Assembly (NCBI RefSeq): GCF_001435775.1
Contig: NZ_AZFK01000077.1
Coordinates: forward strand, 62,001 to 126,000
Direction: 5' to 3'
From: Limosilactobacillus ingluviei DSM 15946
GTDB lineage: Bacteria > Bacillota > Bacilli > Lactobacillales > Lactobacillaceae
DNA: 64,000 bases
Below, in pieces: positions 30,472-39,907 of this stretch (position 1 is the stretch's first letter; the number at the start of each line of letters is the position of its first letter). The notes below the pieces were generated by a model. The model did not search any database, was not told where the DNA came from, and worked only from the letters and a program-made list of their open reading frames with translations. A program made the position numbers and the translations under genes.

Positions 30472-31260
30472 TTAGATAAATTGAATCCCCCCGTCGATTT
30501 GGACGGCTTGCCCGGTCATGTAATCGGCCTTGGTAGACGCTAAGTAAGAAACGTAATTGGCGACATCCAGCGGAGTTTCGACCCGGCCCATCGTGATCAG
30601 CTTGGAGTATTGGTCCAGATATTGGCCTGGGGTCCCCCCGAGCTCTTCGACCATCCGGTTGTCGATTTGTTCCCACATCGCCGTACCGACGATCCCTGGG
30701 CAGTAGGCGTTGACCGTGATCTTGTGGCGCCCCAGTTCCTTGGCGGCGGCTTGGGTCAAACCGCGGACCGCAAATTTCGTCGCCGAGTAGGCCCCGAGCA
30801 TGTCAAAGGCAATGTGGCCGGCGATACTGGAGGCATTGATGATCTTGCGGATGTGATCACCGTCAGCTTGCTTTTCGTATTGGGCTGCGGCCGCTTGAAT
30901 CCCGTAGAGGGTCCCAAAGACGTTGACGGCAAAGATTTGTTGCATTTCTGCCGGTGTTTGATCCTTTAACAGCTTGATTTGCGCAATCCCGGCGTTGTTA
31001 ACGTAGGTATCCAGCCGTCCAAATTCAGCCACCGCCGTTTGGACAAAGTGTTGGTGAGCTTCGGGTTTAGAAACATCCCCCTGAACACTAACGGCCTTAA
31101 AACCTTGCTCCCGTAATTCTGCGGCCGTGGTTTCCGCTGTATCACCATTGAAATCAGCAATCACGACTGCGTAGCCATCTTCAGCTAATTGTTCAGCGAT
31201 TGCCTTCCCGATCCCTTGACCGGAACCCGTTACAACTGCGACTCGTGTTTCTGGTGTCAT
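30472..31260 (-). CDS. butA: Acetoin(diacetyl) reductase, SDR family, copy 2
   Basis: A 262-residue short-chain dehydrogenase, roughly two-thirds identical by eye to the enzyme at 22159-22953, with the same NNAGIAQIKLL, NASSIAGHIAFDMLGAYSATK and AVQIDGGIQFI segments and an intact Ser-Tyr-Lys triad. The Rossmann loop here is TGSGQGIGKA instead of TGGERGIGRG. It presumably also reduces diacetyl/acetoin with NADH, perhaps with different stereospecificity or expression. Its promoter shares the TTTGTGA element with copy 1. Both copies differ most in the first 75 residues. Confidence 0.88.
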   Translation of the reverse strand: MTPETRVAVVTGSGQGIGKAIAEQLAEDGYAVVIADFNGDTAETTAAELREQGFKAVSVQGDVSKPEAHQHFVQTAVAEFGRLDTYVNNAGIAQIKLLKDQTPAEMQQIFAVNVFGTLYGIQAAAAQYEKQADGDHIRKIINASSIAGHIAFDMLGAYSATKFAVRGLTQAAAKELGRHKITVNAYCPGIVGTAMWEQIDNRMVEELGGTPGQYLDQYSKLITMGRVETPLDVANYVSYLASTKADYMTGQAVQIDGGIQFI

Positions 31261-31305
31261 CTGCCAAGTCTCCTTTCGTGTAAGCGGTTACTTATCAACG
31301 ACTCT

Positions 31306-31335
31306 ATCTTAGCAGATTTCACAAAGTTATGGCAA
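31306..31335 (-). promoter_or_regulatory. Promoter of acetoin reductase copy 2 with TTTGTGAAA element
   Basis: On the minus strand TTGCCA (31335-31330), 18 bases, TAAGAT (31311-31306). ACTTTGTGAAA (31327-31317) sits inside the spacer, the same place as in copy 1. A further TTTGTGAAA lies at 31456-31448. Confidence 0.5.
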
Positions 31336-31462
31336 TCAAAAATCTAAATTAAATGGATATTTTTTGCATAACCACAATTGAGGACGCTTTCTTCGGTGTT
31401 AAAAAAGCTAAAAATGATAAAATATGCAAATTATCTCAAAACGTCAATTTCACAAACCAAGG

Positions 31463-31954
31463 CTACCGGGCCAGCTCCAACCCCCGGGCCCAAGCCCGAG
31501 CTTGGGTCGGACTGCTCAGGACCCGGCCCGGATTCAGGGCCGCCAGGTGGTAGCCGTTGGCTTCAATCGCCCGCTGTAGATTCGTCTGGCACCGGCTGTA
31601 CCCGGAACCACCTGAGGTCGCAAAGCTTGCAAAGTATTTGCCGTTGAGGTCCACCTGATCGATCACCGCACTGATCAGGCGCGGCGGAATCCCCCACCAA
31701 ATCGGGTGACCGAGGATGATGTTGGCATACTCTGCTGGATTGGGCCAATCGACCGTTACCGCCACCCGCTGGTTGTGGGCGTGTTGTTCCAGTGAGGTCC
31801 GCGACTGCGGATTGTGCCAATCCAGGTCCGCTTCGGTATACGGTTGGACCGGGTGGATCAGCGCCAAGTCGGCGGCCAATTCTTCAGCAATCACTCGGGC
31901 CAAGCGGGCCGTCGTTTGGGTGGCAGAATAATAGAGAACCAAGGTATTTGCCAT
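31463..31954 (-). CDS. Flavodoxin-family protein
   Basis: A 163-residue flavodoxin-like protein. The FMN phosphate loop is the N-terminal LVLYYSATQTTARLA (residues 5-19), and GHPIWWGIPPRLISAVID (about 82-99) and FATSGGSGYSRCQ (about 110-122) form the isoalloxazine loops. It is probably an FMN-dependent electron carrier or quinone/nitro reductase. Many genomes label these NAD(P)H dehydrogenase or flavodoxin. It reads away from an unrelated sulfotransferase gene and toward the second acetoin reductase. Confidence 0.82.
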   Translation of the reverse strand: MANTLVLYYSATQTTARLARVIAEELAADLALIHPVQPYTEADLDWHNPQSRTSLEQHAHNQRVAVTVDWPNPAEYANIILGHPIWWGIPPRLISAVIDQVDLNGKYFASFATSGGSGYSRCQTNLQRAIEANGYHLAALNPGRVLSSPTQARAWARGLELAR

Positions 31955-32093
31955 TTGCTTTTCTCCCCTTTCATCACCTTAATTGTAATGGCTGGGTGGT
32001 GATTCGTGAAATACCCAAAGTCGCTGAGTGTTCATGCCTGATTCGTATTCCTCGCTTGCTATTAAAAAAGGCGCCGGTCCGACTTTTTAATCG

Positions 32094-33742
32094 CTATTTA
32101 GTGGCATCGAATTGATAGTTTGACGGATAGAAATTCAAGCGGTAAGCCCGGTAAGCATAGGTCCGGTTCGTAGCTGAGGCCTTGAGGGTTACGTTAAAGA
32201 CCTGGTTGCCTTCCGCATCCACCTCAATGATGTTGCTTTCCTGCTCATTTTGTTTGTAACCAAAATCAATCAAGGTATTGCCGTTGCTCAATCGTTGAGC
32301 GTAGCCGATTACGCGGGTAAAGTTAGCTGTCCCCAGCGTTTTCCCGTACGACCAGGTTTGTTTGATCGTCATCTTTGATAAATCAATCGTGTAAGCCACG
32401 GCTTCAGAGTACTTGCCCGAGGTCTTAGCATTCCCATTGGTGACATTGATATTGTTGTTGTACAAGAGGATCTTTAGTTGCTGACCATGCTCACTCAAGA
32501 GGGTCAAACCGTGCTGACCACCAGTGATTGTAGTGCCCTTAGTTGGCGTCAACAGGTATTTGCGCCACTTCTTGGGCCAACTGGCTGCCTTTTTCCCTGA
32601 ATAGATCCAATTGATTTTTTCCGTTTGGTAATTAAAGGACATAATCAAATCCTGGTTCCGCGCGGATAACAAGACGTTACCAGTCTTTTGGTCGTACCAC
32701 AGCGCGTTGACGTGGAGCCAGTCGACCTTACCGGAACGCGAGCTGGTTTGGTGGTAGTTGCGATACATTGTCGCCGGCAGGAGCCGCTTTAAGTCGATGA
32801 CCTTAACGACCTTGCCACTAGTACGGTCGACTTCAGCCAGGACGTCTTCCACGTATTTACCCCCGTCAGAAATCGTCACCAACAGGTTATGGTTTGGTAA
32901 CTCTACGACGTCGTGGTGGACAGCGGTAATTGTACTTTCCTCGCTGCCCTTGCCGAGCTTACCACTTAATTTGTACTGCCGGCAAATCCGCCCGAGGTAG
33001 TCGGTTTCGGTCAGGGCGTTGTAGGACTTGGCTGTTTTACTGGTCCGGTTTTGCATCAGTAGGTGACCGTTGCTTAATTGGACAAAGGTGTGTTGACTCC
33101 ACTTGGTCGAGTACCAGCGAATCTGGCCATCGGTGTCGATCGCGTAGGGTTCTTGGGCCGTTCGGTTAATTAGCGTCAGCGTATTTTGACCAATCGCCAT
33201 CTTACTTTGATCTGATTTGGTGACCTTGATATCGGCCTGGCTGAGCGTTTTCGGTAATTTCCCGGTTTGGAGGGTCAAGGTTTTTGGTGGTCGTCTGACC
33301 ATTGCGGTAGGTGACTTTAATCTTAACCTGGTTGGCGTAGTCAGCATACAGACCGACGACCGGGACCTGGTACACCCTTTGGTAGCCGCCGTTAACGGTA
33401 TTAGTGATTGAGGTCTTGGCGCTCTTGTCCACCACCGTATAGCTGACCTTGGCCGCCTGATCAGTCGGAAAATCACCAACGCCGTCAAGGGTGAGGTCCG
33501 ATACGGGTTGACCTTGGTATGGGGGTGATCCAAACTATAGGTCTTTTGTTTGACGATCTTAGCCAGTTGCTTGGTAAGCTTGGTCGTCGGGTTCTTCGTA
33601 ATCAAGTGGGATTAATATTTTTGATGATCTGCTGGTTTGATAAAAGGTGCAGGCTACCGCGTTGCCACCACCATAGACCCCCGCTACCAAGTAAGAGGAT
33701 AATCGCCACTAGACTGACCAACCAACGCCGTTTAATCTTCAT
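32094..33742 (-). pseudogene. Arylsulfotransferase (ASST) gene with three frameshifts
   Basis: The intact reading would begin MKIKRRWLVSLVAIILLLG at 33742 (signal anchor; AAAGGAAG site) and give a periplasm-facing arylsulfate sulfotransferase with a beta-propeller from about residue 150. Three shifts break it. A missing base near 33604-33606 puts TGA after NINPT. A missing T in the run at 33469-33472 and an extra base near 33279-33285 then throw about 63 residues out of frame. The ASST N-terminal domain (YQVPVVGLYADYANQ...) is readable only in the alternative frame there. The remaining 503-codon open frame from 33605 (TTG) would give a protein with a scrambled N-domain and no export signal. 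Confidence 0.75.
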
Positions 33743-33988
33743 CACGGTCACTTCCTTTCGCTCCCTTTGACAAAAAATAAGTGATGCCAGTTTACGAAAG
33801 AAGCCCAATGATTTTCGGATTCCGAACCGAATTTTCTGGTTAATAAGCATGAGCAGCCCGTGAACTTGGTGAATCAGGCATGAAAAAGGTTAAAAATTGC
33901 TTAATCAGCACTTTTGCATACACTGGATCTTTAGTTAATGAACTAGCGCTACCAAGCGACCTTGATTGCAACCCCAACTTGAACAGCG

Positions 33989-34016
33989 AAAAAAGCACCG
34001 CCTTTTTAGGCAGTGC
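33989..34016 (-). terminator. Terminator retained behind the relic
   Basis: On the minus strand GCAC-GCC pairs with GGC-GTGC around TAAAAA, followed by TTTTTTC. Confidence 0.7.
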
Positions 34017-34032
34017 GATTTGGCAATAAGGG

Positions 34033-34131
34033 CTATTTCAAGAAGTCCGGCGCCTGGAATTCGGGATTTGGCCAGTGGTAGAAGCCTTCGCCCGTCGTCG
34101 GTCCCAGTTTATTAGCATCGATGCGTTCCTT
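34033..34131 (-). pseudogene. 3' relic of a 3-hydroxyacyl-CoA dehydrogenase gene
   Basis: The last 32 codons before TAG (34035-34033) read KERIDANKLGPTTGEGFYHW then PNPEFQAPDFLK. This is the C-terminal end of 3-hydroxybutyryl/acyl-CoA dehydrogenases (GxxTGEGFYxxPNPEF). A stop codon precedes it directly and no upstream homology is left. The terminator behind it is intact, as expected for a gene lost by deletion of its 5' part. Confidence 0.7.
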
Positions 34132-34274
34132 TTATCGGTGCCAACCAATCCGAAGTTAATTCAGCCGCTATTTCTAGTGAATTTAAAGTTAACTTTAGAT
34201 TCGTCGTCAAACGAGCATCAATCTAAAATCAATTTCATATTCACGCAGCTCCCAACGTTAAAGGTGACCACCAA

Positions 34275-34304
34275 AAAAGTCCCGGGCTGCAGCCCGGGAC
34301 TTTT
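34275..34304. terminator. Palindromic terminator of guaA
   Basis: AAAAGTCCCGGGCTG and CAGCCCGGGACTTTT are perfect 15-bp arms, symmetrical for both strands. Confidence 0.85.
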
Positions 34305-34313
34305 AAGATAGTC

Positions 34314-35867
34314 TTATTCGTATTCAATCGTCGAAGGCGGCTTGCTCGTAACATCGTAGAGGATCCGGTTAACGTGATCGACTTCATTGACGATCCGAAC
34401 CGAGATCTTTTGCAAGACGTCCCACGGAATTTGGGCAAAGTCGGCCGTCATCCCGTCAATGGAGGTCACGGCCCGGATAGCGACGGCTTCATCATAAGTC
34501 CGGCCATCCCCCATTACGCCGACCGAGCGAATCCCCGGCAGCACGGTGAAGTATTGCCAGATTGATTCGTTTAAGCCCGCCTTTTTGATTTCTTCGCGCA
34601 GAATCGCGTCACTTTCCCGCACGATTGCCAGCTTGTCGGGCGTGATTTCACCCAACACCCGGATCCCCAGCCCGGGACCCGGGAACGGTTGGCGCCAGAC
34701 CAAGTCGTGGGCAATCCCCAGCTTTTCCCCCAGCGCCCGGGTTTCGTCCTTAAAGAGGCTACGCAGGGGTTCGATCAGCTTAAAACCCATCTTTTCCGGC
34801 AGCCCGCCGACGTTGTGGTGGGACTTGATCGTTTGCGCCGTATCCGTCCCGGACTCAATCACGTCGGTGTACAAGGTCCCTTGGGCCAAGAATTCGGCGT
34901 CCTTGAGCTTTGCGGCTTCTTCATTGAAGACTTCAATAAATTCAGCCCCGATGATCTTGCGCTTTTGTTCCGGATCAGTCACGCCCTTGAGCTTGCCCAA
35001 GAAGCGGTCAGCGGCGTCGACCTTGATGATGTTGACCCCTAAGTCGCGGTTCAAAGCATCCATCACGGATTGAGCTTCATTTTTCCGCAACAGCCCGTGG
35101 TCGACAAAGATCGCCGTTAATTGGTCGCCAATCGCCTTGTGAATCAAAACGGCGGCCACACTGGAGTCAACCCCACCGGAGATCCCCATGATCACTTGCT
35201 TGTCGCCGACCGTTTGACGGATGTCTTCGATTTGTAAGTCGATAAAGTCGTCCATTGACCAGTTGGCCTTGGCGCCACAAACATCGAAGGCGAAGTGCTT
35301 TAAAATGTCGAGTCCGTATTGGGTATTACGCACTTCAGTGTGGAATTGCAGGCCGTAGAACTTCTTGGCATCGTTGGCCATCGCTGAAATCGGGCAGTTG
35401 GCACTCGTGGCCGTCACTTCAAAGCCGGCTGGCGCTTCTTTCACCAGATCCCCGTGGCTCATCCAAACGTACTGGTCCTTCGGCAAGTCCTTAAACATCA
35501 CCGCATCATCACTTAAGACTTGGATGTCGGCCCGGCCGTATTCGGAATCCTTGGCCGCTTCGACCTTCCCGCCCAAGTTTTGGGCCATCAGTTGCATCCC
35601 GTAGCAAATCCCTAAAATCGGAATCCCCAGTTCGTAGATTTGCGGATCAACGGTAAAGGCATCCTGGTCGTAAACGCTGTTCGGTCCCCCAGAGAAGATA
35701 ATCCCCTTTGGGTTGATCGCTTTGATTTCTTCGGCCGTGATCTTGTGCGAGAGCAATTCGGAGTAAATCCCGAAGTCCCGAATCCGCCGGGTGATCAATT
35801 GGTTGTACTGGCTCCCAAAGTCCAAGACGATAATCTTGTCGAAGGCATCCAGGTTGATGTTTGCCAC
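34314..35867 (-). CDS. guaA: GMP synthase (glutamine-hydrolysing)
   Basis: The 517-residue enzyme converts XMP to GMP using glutamine and ATP. It has an N-terminal class I amidotransferase domain (Cys in GICYGMQLM, His/Glu in [12 protein letters not shown]), the ATP pyrophosphatase P-loop [13 protein letters not shown] near 230, and the C-terminal dimerisation domain ending [11 protein letters not shown] at 35867 is 8 bases behind AAAGGAG. The frame extends 3 codons further to another GTG that lies on the ribosome binding site. The leader is only about 35 bases, with no purine riboswitch. Confidence 0.95.
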   Translation of the reverse strand: MANINLDAFDKIIVLDFGSQYNQLITRRIRDFGIYSELLSHKITAEEIKAINPKGIIFSGGPNSVYDQDAFTVDPQIYELGIPILGICYGMQLMAQNLGGKVEAAKDSEYGRADIQVLSDDAVMFKDLPKDQYVWMSHGDLVKEAPAGFEVTATSANCPISAMANDAKKFYGLQFHTEVRNTQYGLDILKHFAFDVCGAKANWSMDDFIDLQIEDIRQTVGDKQVIMGISGGVDSSVAAVLIHKAIGDQLTAIFVDHGLLRKNEAQSVMDALNRDLGVNIIKVDAADRFLGKLKGVTDPEQKRKIIGAEFIEVFNEEAAKLKDAEFLAQGTLYTDVIESGTDTAQTIKSHHNVGGLPEKMGFKLIEPLRSLFKDETRALGEKLGIAHDLVWRQPFPGPGLGIRVLGEITPDKLAIVRESDAILREEIKKAGLNESIWQYFTVLPGIRSVGVMGDGRTYDEAVAIRAVTSIDGMTADFAQIPWDVLQKISVRIVNEVDHVNRILYDVTSKPPSTIEYE

Positions 35868-35906
35868 AATTCCCACTCCTTTATATTGGTTTAAAACTTA
35901 CCAATC

Positions 35907-35935
35907 ATTGTACGGGCTTAACCGAACGAGGTCAA
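35907..35935 (-). promoter_or_regulatory. Promoter of guaA
   Basis: On the minus strand TTGACC (35935-35930), 17 bases, TACAAT (35912-35907). Confidence 0.75.
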
Positions 35936-36150
35936 ATAAAAGAATGATGAGAATTTAAGGGGCAAAGAATTACTCCCGCCGGCTTCCCCATTTAATTGCT
36001 TTCTGGTCGAATCCCGAACTTTTTGTTTTTTCAATCGTCAATTTATCGGAACTGCCCCGCAGGTGGTTAAGATTTCCTTATTGATCTTTTTTGACCAATC
36101 CAGCCTGTTATAATAAAAGTTAGCAAATCGGAAAGGATGGTCATCGCACC

Positions 36151-36759
36151 ATGGATATTTACGGTCAATTTGGCCCCCGCCTGCACGACGTGTTAACCCG
36201 GCTGACCGACCAGATTGAACAACTCAGCCACCAAGAAGTCGCCGCGGGGCGGCCGAAACTTTACGAGCACCTGATTGGCCGGGTCAAGACCCCGGCCAGC
36301 ATGGCCGAAAAGTGCCAGCGCAAGGGCTTTGCGGTCTCGACGCACGCCGCCTTGCGCGACTGCCAAGATGCCGTCGGGGTGCGGATCGTCTGCAATTTCA
36401 TTGATGACGTCTATCGCTCCTTAAAGTTGCTGCGGCAGGCTTCGTGGTGCCAAATCGTCGAAGAAAAGGACTACATCACCAACGCCAAGCCCAATGGTTA
36501 TCGTTCTTACCACGTGATCTTAAAGTTTGAAACGCCCTTTGCCGACGTCGATGGCGCTACGCCTGGCTATTATTACGCCGAGATCCAACTGCGCACGATT
36601 GCGATGGACTCCTGGGCCAGCCTCGAACACGAAATGAAATACAAGCACGATGTCAAAGACGCCGCCCGGATCAGCCGGGAGTTAAAGAGCGTCGCTGAAC
36701 AGCTGGCCGCCTGTGATATTCAGATGCAGACGATTCGCCAGTTAATCCAAGAAAGCTAA
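36151..36759 (+). CDS. relQ: Small alarmone synthetase (RelQ/SAS1-type GTP pyrophosphokinase)
   Basis: A single-domain (p)ppGpp synthetase of 202 residues, without the hydrolase, TGS or ACT domains of Rel. It shows DAVGVRIVCNFIDDVYR (about 73-89), KPNGYRSYHV (substrate loop, about 113-122) and the Glu-containing AEIQLRTIAMDSWASLEHEMKYK (about 149-171). It makes pppGpp or ppGpp from ATP and GTP/GDP. It is followed after 14 bases by a response regulator and a sensor kinase, apparently one operon. The promoter has an extended -10 TGTTATAAT near 36107-36115. Confidence 0.9.
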   Translation: MDIYGQFGPRLHDVLTRLTDQIEQLSHQEVAAGRPKLYEHLIGRVKTPASMAEKCQRKGFAVSTHAALRDCQDAVGVRIVCNFIDDVYRSLKLLRQASWCQIVEEKDYITNAKPNGYRSYHVILKFETPFADVDGATPGYYYAEIQLRTIAMDSWASLEHEMKYKHDVKDAARISRELKSVAEQLAACDIQMQTIRQLIQES

Positions 36760-36773
36760 AGGAGGGAAATGAT

Positions 36774-37451
36774 ATGTCCCTACGTGTGTTAATCGCCGAA
36801 GATGAACAACAACTCGCCCGCGTGCTTACGGCCGCGCTGCAAAGTATCAATTACGAGGTAACCGCCGTGGAAAACGGGGAGCTTGCCGTTAAGGCCGCCC
36901 AAGAAAATGCCTACGACGTAATCATTTTAGACATCATGATGCCGGTCAAAGACGGCTTGACCGCCCTCAAGGAAATCCGGGCCAGCGGGGATCGGACCTA
37001 CGTGATGATGCTGACGGCAATGGCGGAAGTCGACGACCGGGTAACCGGCCTGGACGCCGGCGCTGATGATTACCTCACCAAGCCCTTCTCACTTAAGGAA
37101 TTACTGGCCCGCCTCCGGTCCCTAGAACGCCGTAACGAAGAGTACGATGACGACGTCTTGACCTTTGCGGATCTGACCTTGGACAACAACGAGCAACGCC
37201 TCGAGGCCCATAATTCCATCAGCCTCTCCAAAAAGGAAACCCGCCTCTTGCAATATTTGATCTTAAACGCCGGCAAGGCCCTCTCAACGGCTGATTTAAT
37301 CAATCACACTTGGGATGATGATGACGAAGCCGCCGATGCCCAGGACCTCTGGATCAATATCTCCTATTTGCGCCAAAAATTGCAGGCGGTCAATTCCACG
37401 GTCCAAATCACCGGGGAAAAAAGCGGCCCCTTCACCTTACTGCAACCATAG
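36774..37451 (+). CDS. OmpR-family response regulator
   Basis: The 225-residue protein has a receiver domain (1-115; acidic pocket ED at 9-10, phospho-acceptor Asp in IILDIMMP near 53, Thr in LTAMAEVDD, Lys in LTKPFS) and a winged-helix DNA-binding domain (about 130-223). It is encoded 15 bases upstream of its kinase and 14 bases after relQ, with an AAGGAGG site. Target genes are unknown. Confidence 0.9.
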   Translation: MSLRVLIAEDEQQLARVLTAALQSINYEVTAVENGELAVKAAQENAYDVIILDIMMPVKDGLTALKEIRASGDRTYVMMLTAMAEVDDRVTGLDAGADDYLTKPFSLKELLARLRSLERRNEEYDDDVLTFADLTLDNNEQRLEAHNSISLSKKETRLLQYLILNAGKALSTADLINHTWDDDDEAADAQDLWINISYLRQKLQAVNSTVQITGEKSGPFTLLQP

Positions 37452-37466
37452 CGAGGAGGTGGGGCG

Positions 37467-38702
37467 ATGATTCAAAAACTACGCCGGAAATTTATCCTGA
37501 TCTCAACCGCAGCCCTGCTATTGGTGTTAACCACGGTCATCGGTAGTTTGGTCGGCACGACTTATTATAAAGCCGACCAAGAAGTCAAAGCCGTGTTGAC
37601 CACCCTGGTCGACCACCAAGGTGACATCCCCACGACGGCCACCCCCCTCAAGGGTCAGGGGAAAATGAACCGGGAAGGGATCTTTCAGTACCGTTACTTC
37701 AGCGTCAGCTTTGATCAGACCGGCCAGATCGTCAAAGTCAATGACAACCATATTTCCACCGTTGAATTGGAGGAAATCAAAGCGCTCGCGGCCCAATACC
37801 GCCACCGGCGGGGGCACGGCCACGCTTTTTATGATGGGACCACCTACGCGTACCGCCGGGGCAAGCAGGGCAAGCTCACCACGATTGTCTTCTTGGATGA
37901 AACCATCCTGATGGCCCGCGTCAACCAGATCTTCCAGTCGGCAATTATCCTCGGGCTGGCCTCCTTGGCCCTGTACACCCTCCTGTTGGCCCTCTTTTCC
38001 AAGCGGGCGATTGAGCCAATCATCAAGGCCGAACGGCGGCAAAAGGAGTTTATTACCAACGCCAGCCACGAGCTCAAGACCCCCTTGGCCATCATCAGTG
38101 CTAATAACGAGATGGTCGAATTGCTCAACGGCGAAAGTGAATGGACGCAAAGCAACCACCAGCAGATTACCCGGCTAACCCAGCTGATCAACCGGCTGGT
38201 CGCTTTGGCCCGGCTGGAGGAACGGCCGGCCATGGTGATCACCAAGCTCGATGCCTCGGCGGTCATTCAAACCGTTACCACCAACTTCCGGACCTTGATC
38301 GAGCAAGACCACAAAACGTTGGTCACCAAAATTTCGCCCGAGCTGCACATCAAGGCCGACGAAGGCTACTTCACCGAACTGGTTAATATCTTCGTCGATA
38401 ACGCCGCCAAGTACTGTGATGAAGGCGGCACGATCAAGGTCTTGTGGCGGCCAACCAATAAGGGGCGCAATGCTACCTTGCTGGTTGCGAATTCTTACGC
38501 GGCCGGTGAAAACGTTGATTACGCCAAGTTCTTTGACCGCTTCTACCGCAACGATACTTCGCATAATCAAGCCAAGCAGGCCGGCTTTGGGATCGGGCTG
38601 TCAATGGCCCAGAACCTCGTAGAAACCTTCAAGGGGAAATTAAACGTCCACTACAAGGACGGAATGATTTACTTCGTGGTGAAATTTAAGTTAGAGAAAT
38701 AG
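37467..38702 (+). CDS. Sensor histidine kinase
   Basis: The 411-residue membrane kinase has TM1 at about 12-32, an extracytoplasmic sensor loop of about 120 residues with a basic YRHRRGHGHA stretch, and TM2 at about 153-172. No clear HAMP domain follows. The HisKA box is TNASHELKTPLAII (His near 199). The HATPase domain has N-box NIFVDNAAKYCDEGG and G-box GFGIGLSMAQN. It pairs with the response regulator just upstream. The ligand is unknown. The transcript ends in the structured repeat at 38709-38833. Confidence 0.9.
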   Translation: MIQKLRRKFILISTAALLLVLTTVIGSLVGTTYYKADQEVKAVLTTLVDHQGDIPTTATPLKGQGKMNREGIFQYRYFSVSFDQTGQIVKVNDNHISTVELEEIKALAAQYRHRRGHGHAFYDGTTYAYRRGKQGKLTTIVFLDETILMARVNQIFQSAIILGLASLALYTLLLALFSKRAIEPIIKAERRQKEFITNASHELKTPLAIISANNEMVELLNGESEWTQSNHQQITRLTQLINRLVALARLEERPAMVITKLDASAVIQTVTTNFRTLIEQDHKTLVTKISPELHIKADEGYFTELVNIFVDNAAKYCDEGGTIKVLWRPTNKGRNATLLVANSYAAGENVDYAKFFDRFYRNDTSHNQAKQAGFGIGLSMAQNLVETFKGKLNVHYKDGMIYFVVKFKLEK

Positions 38703-38708
38703 CAGCGC

Positions 38709-38833
38709 GGCTGGGCAGAAACTATCTTTTCGACTAAAACTTAGCAAGTCGCAACACCAAAAAGCGCTAGCAATCAACGTTTTCAGTAACGTGGTTGCTA
38801 GCGCTTTGGCATTTTTAAAACTTTTTTTCAGCC
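38709..38833 (-). repeat. 125-bp structured intergenic repeat, copy 2 (bidirectional terminator)
   Basis: The reverse complement matches 23010-23135 over its whole length, including ACCACGTTACTGAAAACGTT in the hairpin core. The stem pair here is GCTAGCAA/TTGCTAGC where copy 1 has GCTAGAAA/TTTCTAGC, a compensatory change. It lies between the convergent kinase and coaA genes and has GGCTG/CAGCC ends. Confidence 0.75.
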
Positions 38834-38835
38834 GC

Positions 38836-39756
38836 TTAATCTTCCCGCAAGTAAATCCGGTCAATTTTATGGTTCGTGGTCTTATGCAAGATAATATCGG
38901 CCCGGTTGCGGGTCGGCAGAATATATTCGTTTAAATTTGGTAAATCAACCCGCCGCCAAACGTCCTTGGCCATCGCAAAGGCATCCGCCCGGTCCCCCTG
39001 GGCGTAGGAATAATAGTAGTTATTAGGGTCTTGGAAGGCGGTATCCAACAGCATCCCAAACCGTTCCAAGTACCACTGTTCGACCAATTCCGCATCGGCA
39101 TCGACGTACACGGAGAAATCAAAGAAATCACTGACGTACAGCGGCTGCTTACTTGGCAGTTGCAAGACGTTGATCCCCTCGACAATCAAAATGTCTGGTT
39201 CAATGATCCATTGCGGCTCATCCATTACATCATAGACGCTGTGCGAATACGTCGGCGCCGCCACCCGGTCTTCGCCGGCCTTGACGTCATTTAAAAAGGT
39301 CAGCAGCTTTTCCATGTCGTAAGATTCCGGAAAACCCTTGCGGGCCATAATCCCGCGTCGCTCCAATTCCGCATTGGGGTACAAGAAACCGTCGGTGGTG
39401 ATCAATTCGACCCGCAGGTCCGGCATCAATTTGTGCAAGAGAATCTGCAAGAGCCGGGCGCTGGTGCTTTTCCCTACCGCCACCGACCCGGCAATCCCGA
39501 TAATATACGGTACCCGCCGGTTGGATTTCTTTAAAAAGGTCATCTTTTGCAAGTGCATCTGCTGGTAGTTTTGGTACTGCAGTTGCAAGAGCTTAATCAA
39601 AGGCAAGTAGACTTCTTGGACGTCAGCCAAGGAGATCTGGTCGTTTAAAGATTTGATTTCATCCAGGTTCTCCTGGGACAACATCACTCGCTCACTAGGA
39701 AAAAAGCTGTGCCAAGTCGCCCGGTCGAACTGATCGTAGTTTAACCATTCGTTCAT
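38836..39756 (-). CDS. coaA: Pantothenate kinase, type I
   Basis: The 306-residue enzyme phosphorylates pantothenate, the committed step of coenzyme A synthesis. It has the P-loop [18 protein letters not shown] (about 90-107), TTDGFLYPN, and the conserved IVEGINVLQ block, and ends DRIYLRED, all as in bacterial CoaA. It is a single gene with an extended -10 (TGGTACAAT) near 39800, convergent to the two-component operon. Confidence 0.94.
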   Translation of the reverse strand: MNEWLNYDQFDRATWHSFFPSERVMLSQENLDEIKSLNDQISLADVQEVYLPLIKLLQLQYQNYQQMHLQKMTFLKKSNRRVPYIIGIAGSVAVGKSTSARLLQILLHKLMPDLRVELITTDGFLYPNAELERRGIMARKGFPESYDMEKLLTFLNDVKAGEDRVAAPTYSHSVYDVMDEPQWIIEPDILIVEGINVLQLPSKQPLYVSDFFDFSVYVDADAELVEQWYLERFGMLLDTAFQDPNNYYYSYAQGDRADAFAMAKDVWRRVDLPNLNEYILPTRNRADIILHKTTNHKIDRIYLRED

Positions 39757-39907
39757 TTTACCGCTCCGTTTTGAAAAACTTAATAAGTTTATTGTACCAC
39801 ATCTGGCGCCGATGATAGCACTTTCATCATTAGCGGTGAGCAGCAGCTGATTTGAAAAAGAAATTTATTTTTGCTAGGGTAGAAGTAGATAAAGGGGGGA
39901 ATTATTC

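Larger units (their letters stand above)
33742..34313. other. Gap between the ASST pseudogene and guaA
   Basis: This 570-base stretch holds the ASST upstream region, a terminator (33989-34016), a 33-codon gene relic (34033-34131), an AT-rich segment of about 120 bases with nothing recognisable (34140-34260), and the guaA terminator (34275-34304). It looks like the scar of a lost gene. Confidence 0.6.

Noticed and set aside
32094-33605. The 503-codon open frame as an intact arylsulfotransferase
   Set aside because: Residues about 47-110 are unrelated to the family, while the expected N-domain is readable in another frame; the signal anchor also lies upstream in a third frame.
35868-36150. Purine riboswitch ahead of guaA
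   Set aside because: The promoter at 35935-35907 leaves a leader of about 35 bases, too short for the xpt-type aptamer, and no conserved loop sequences are present.
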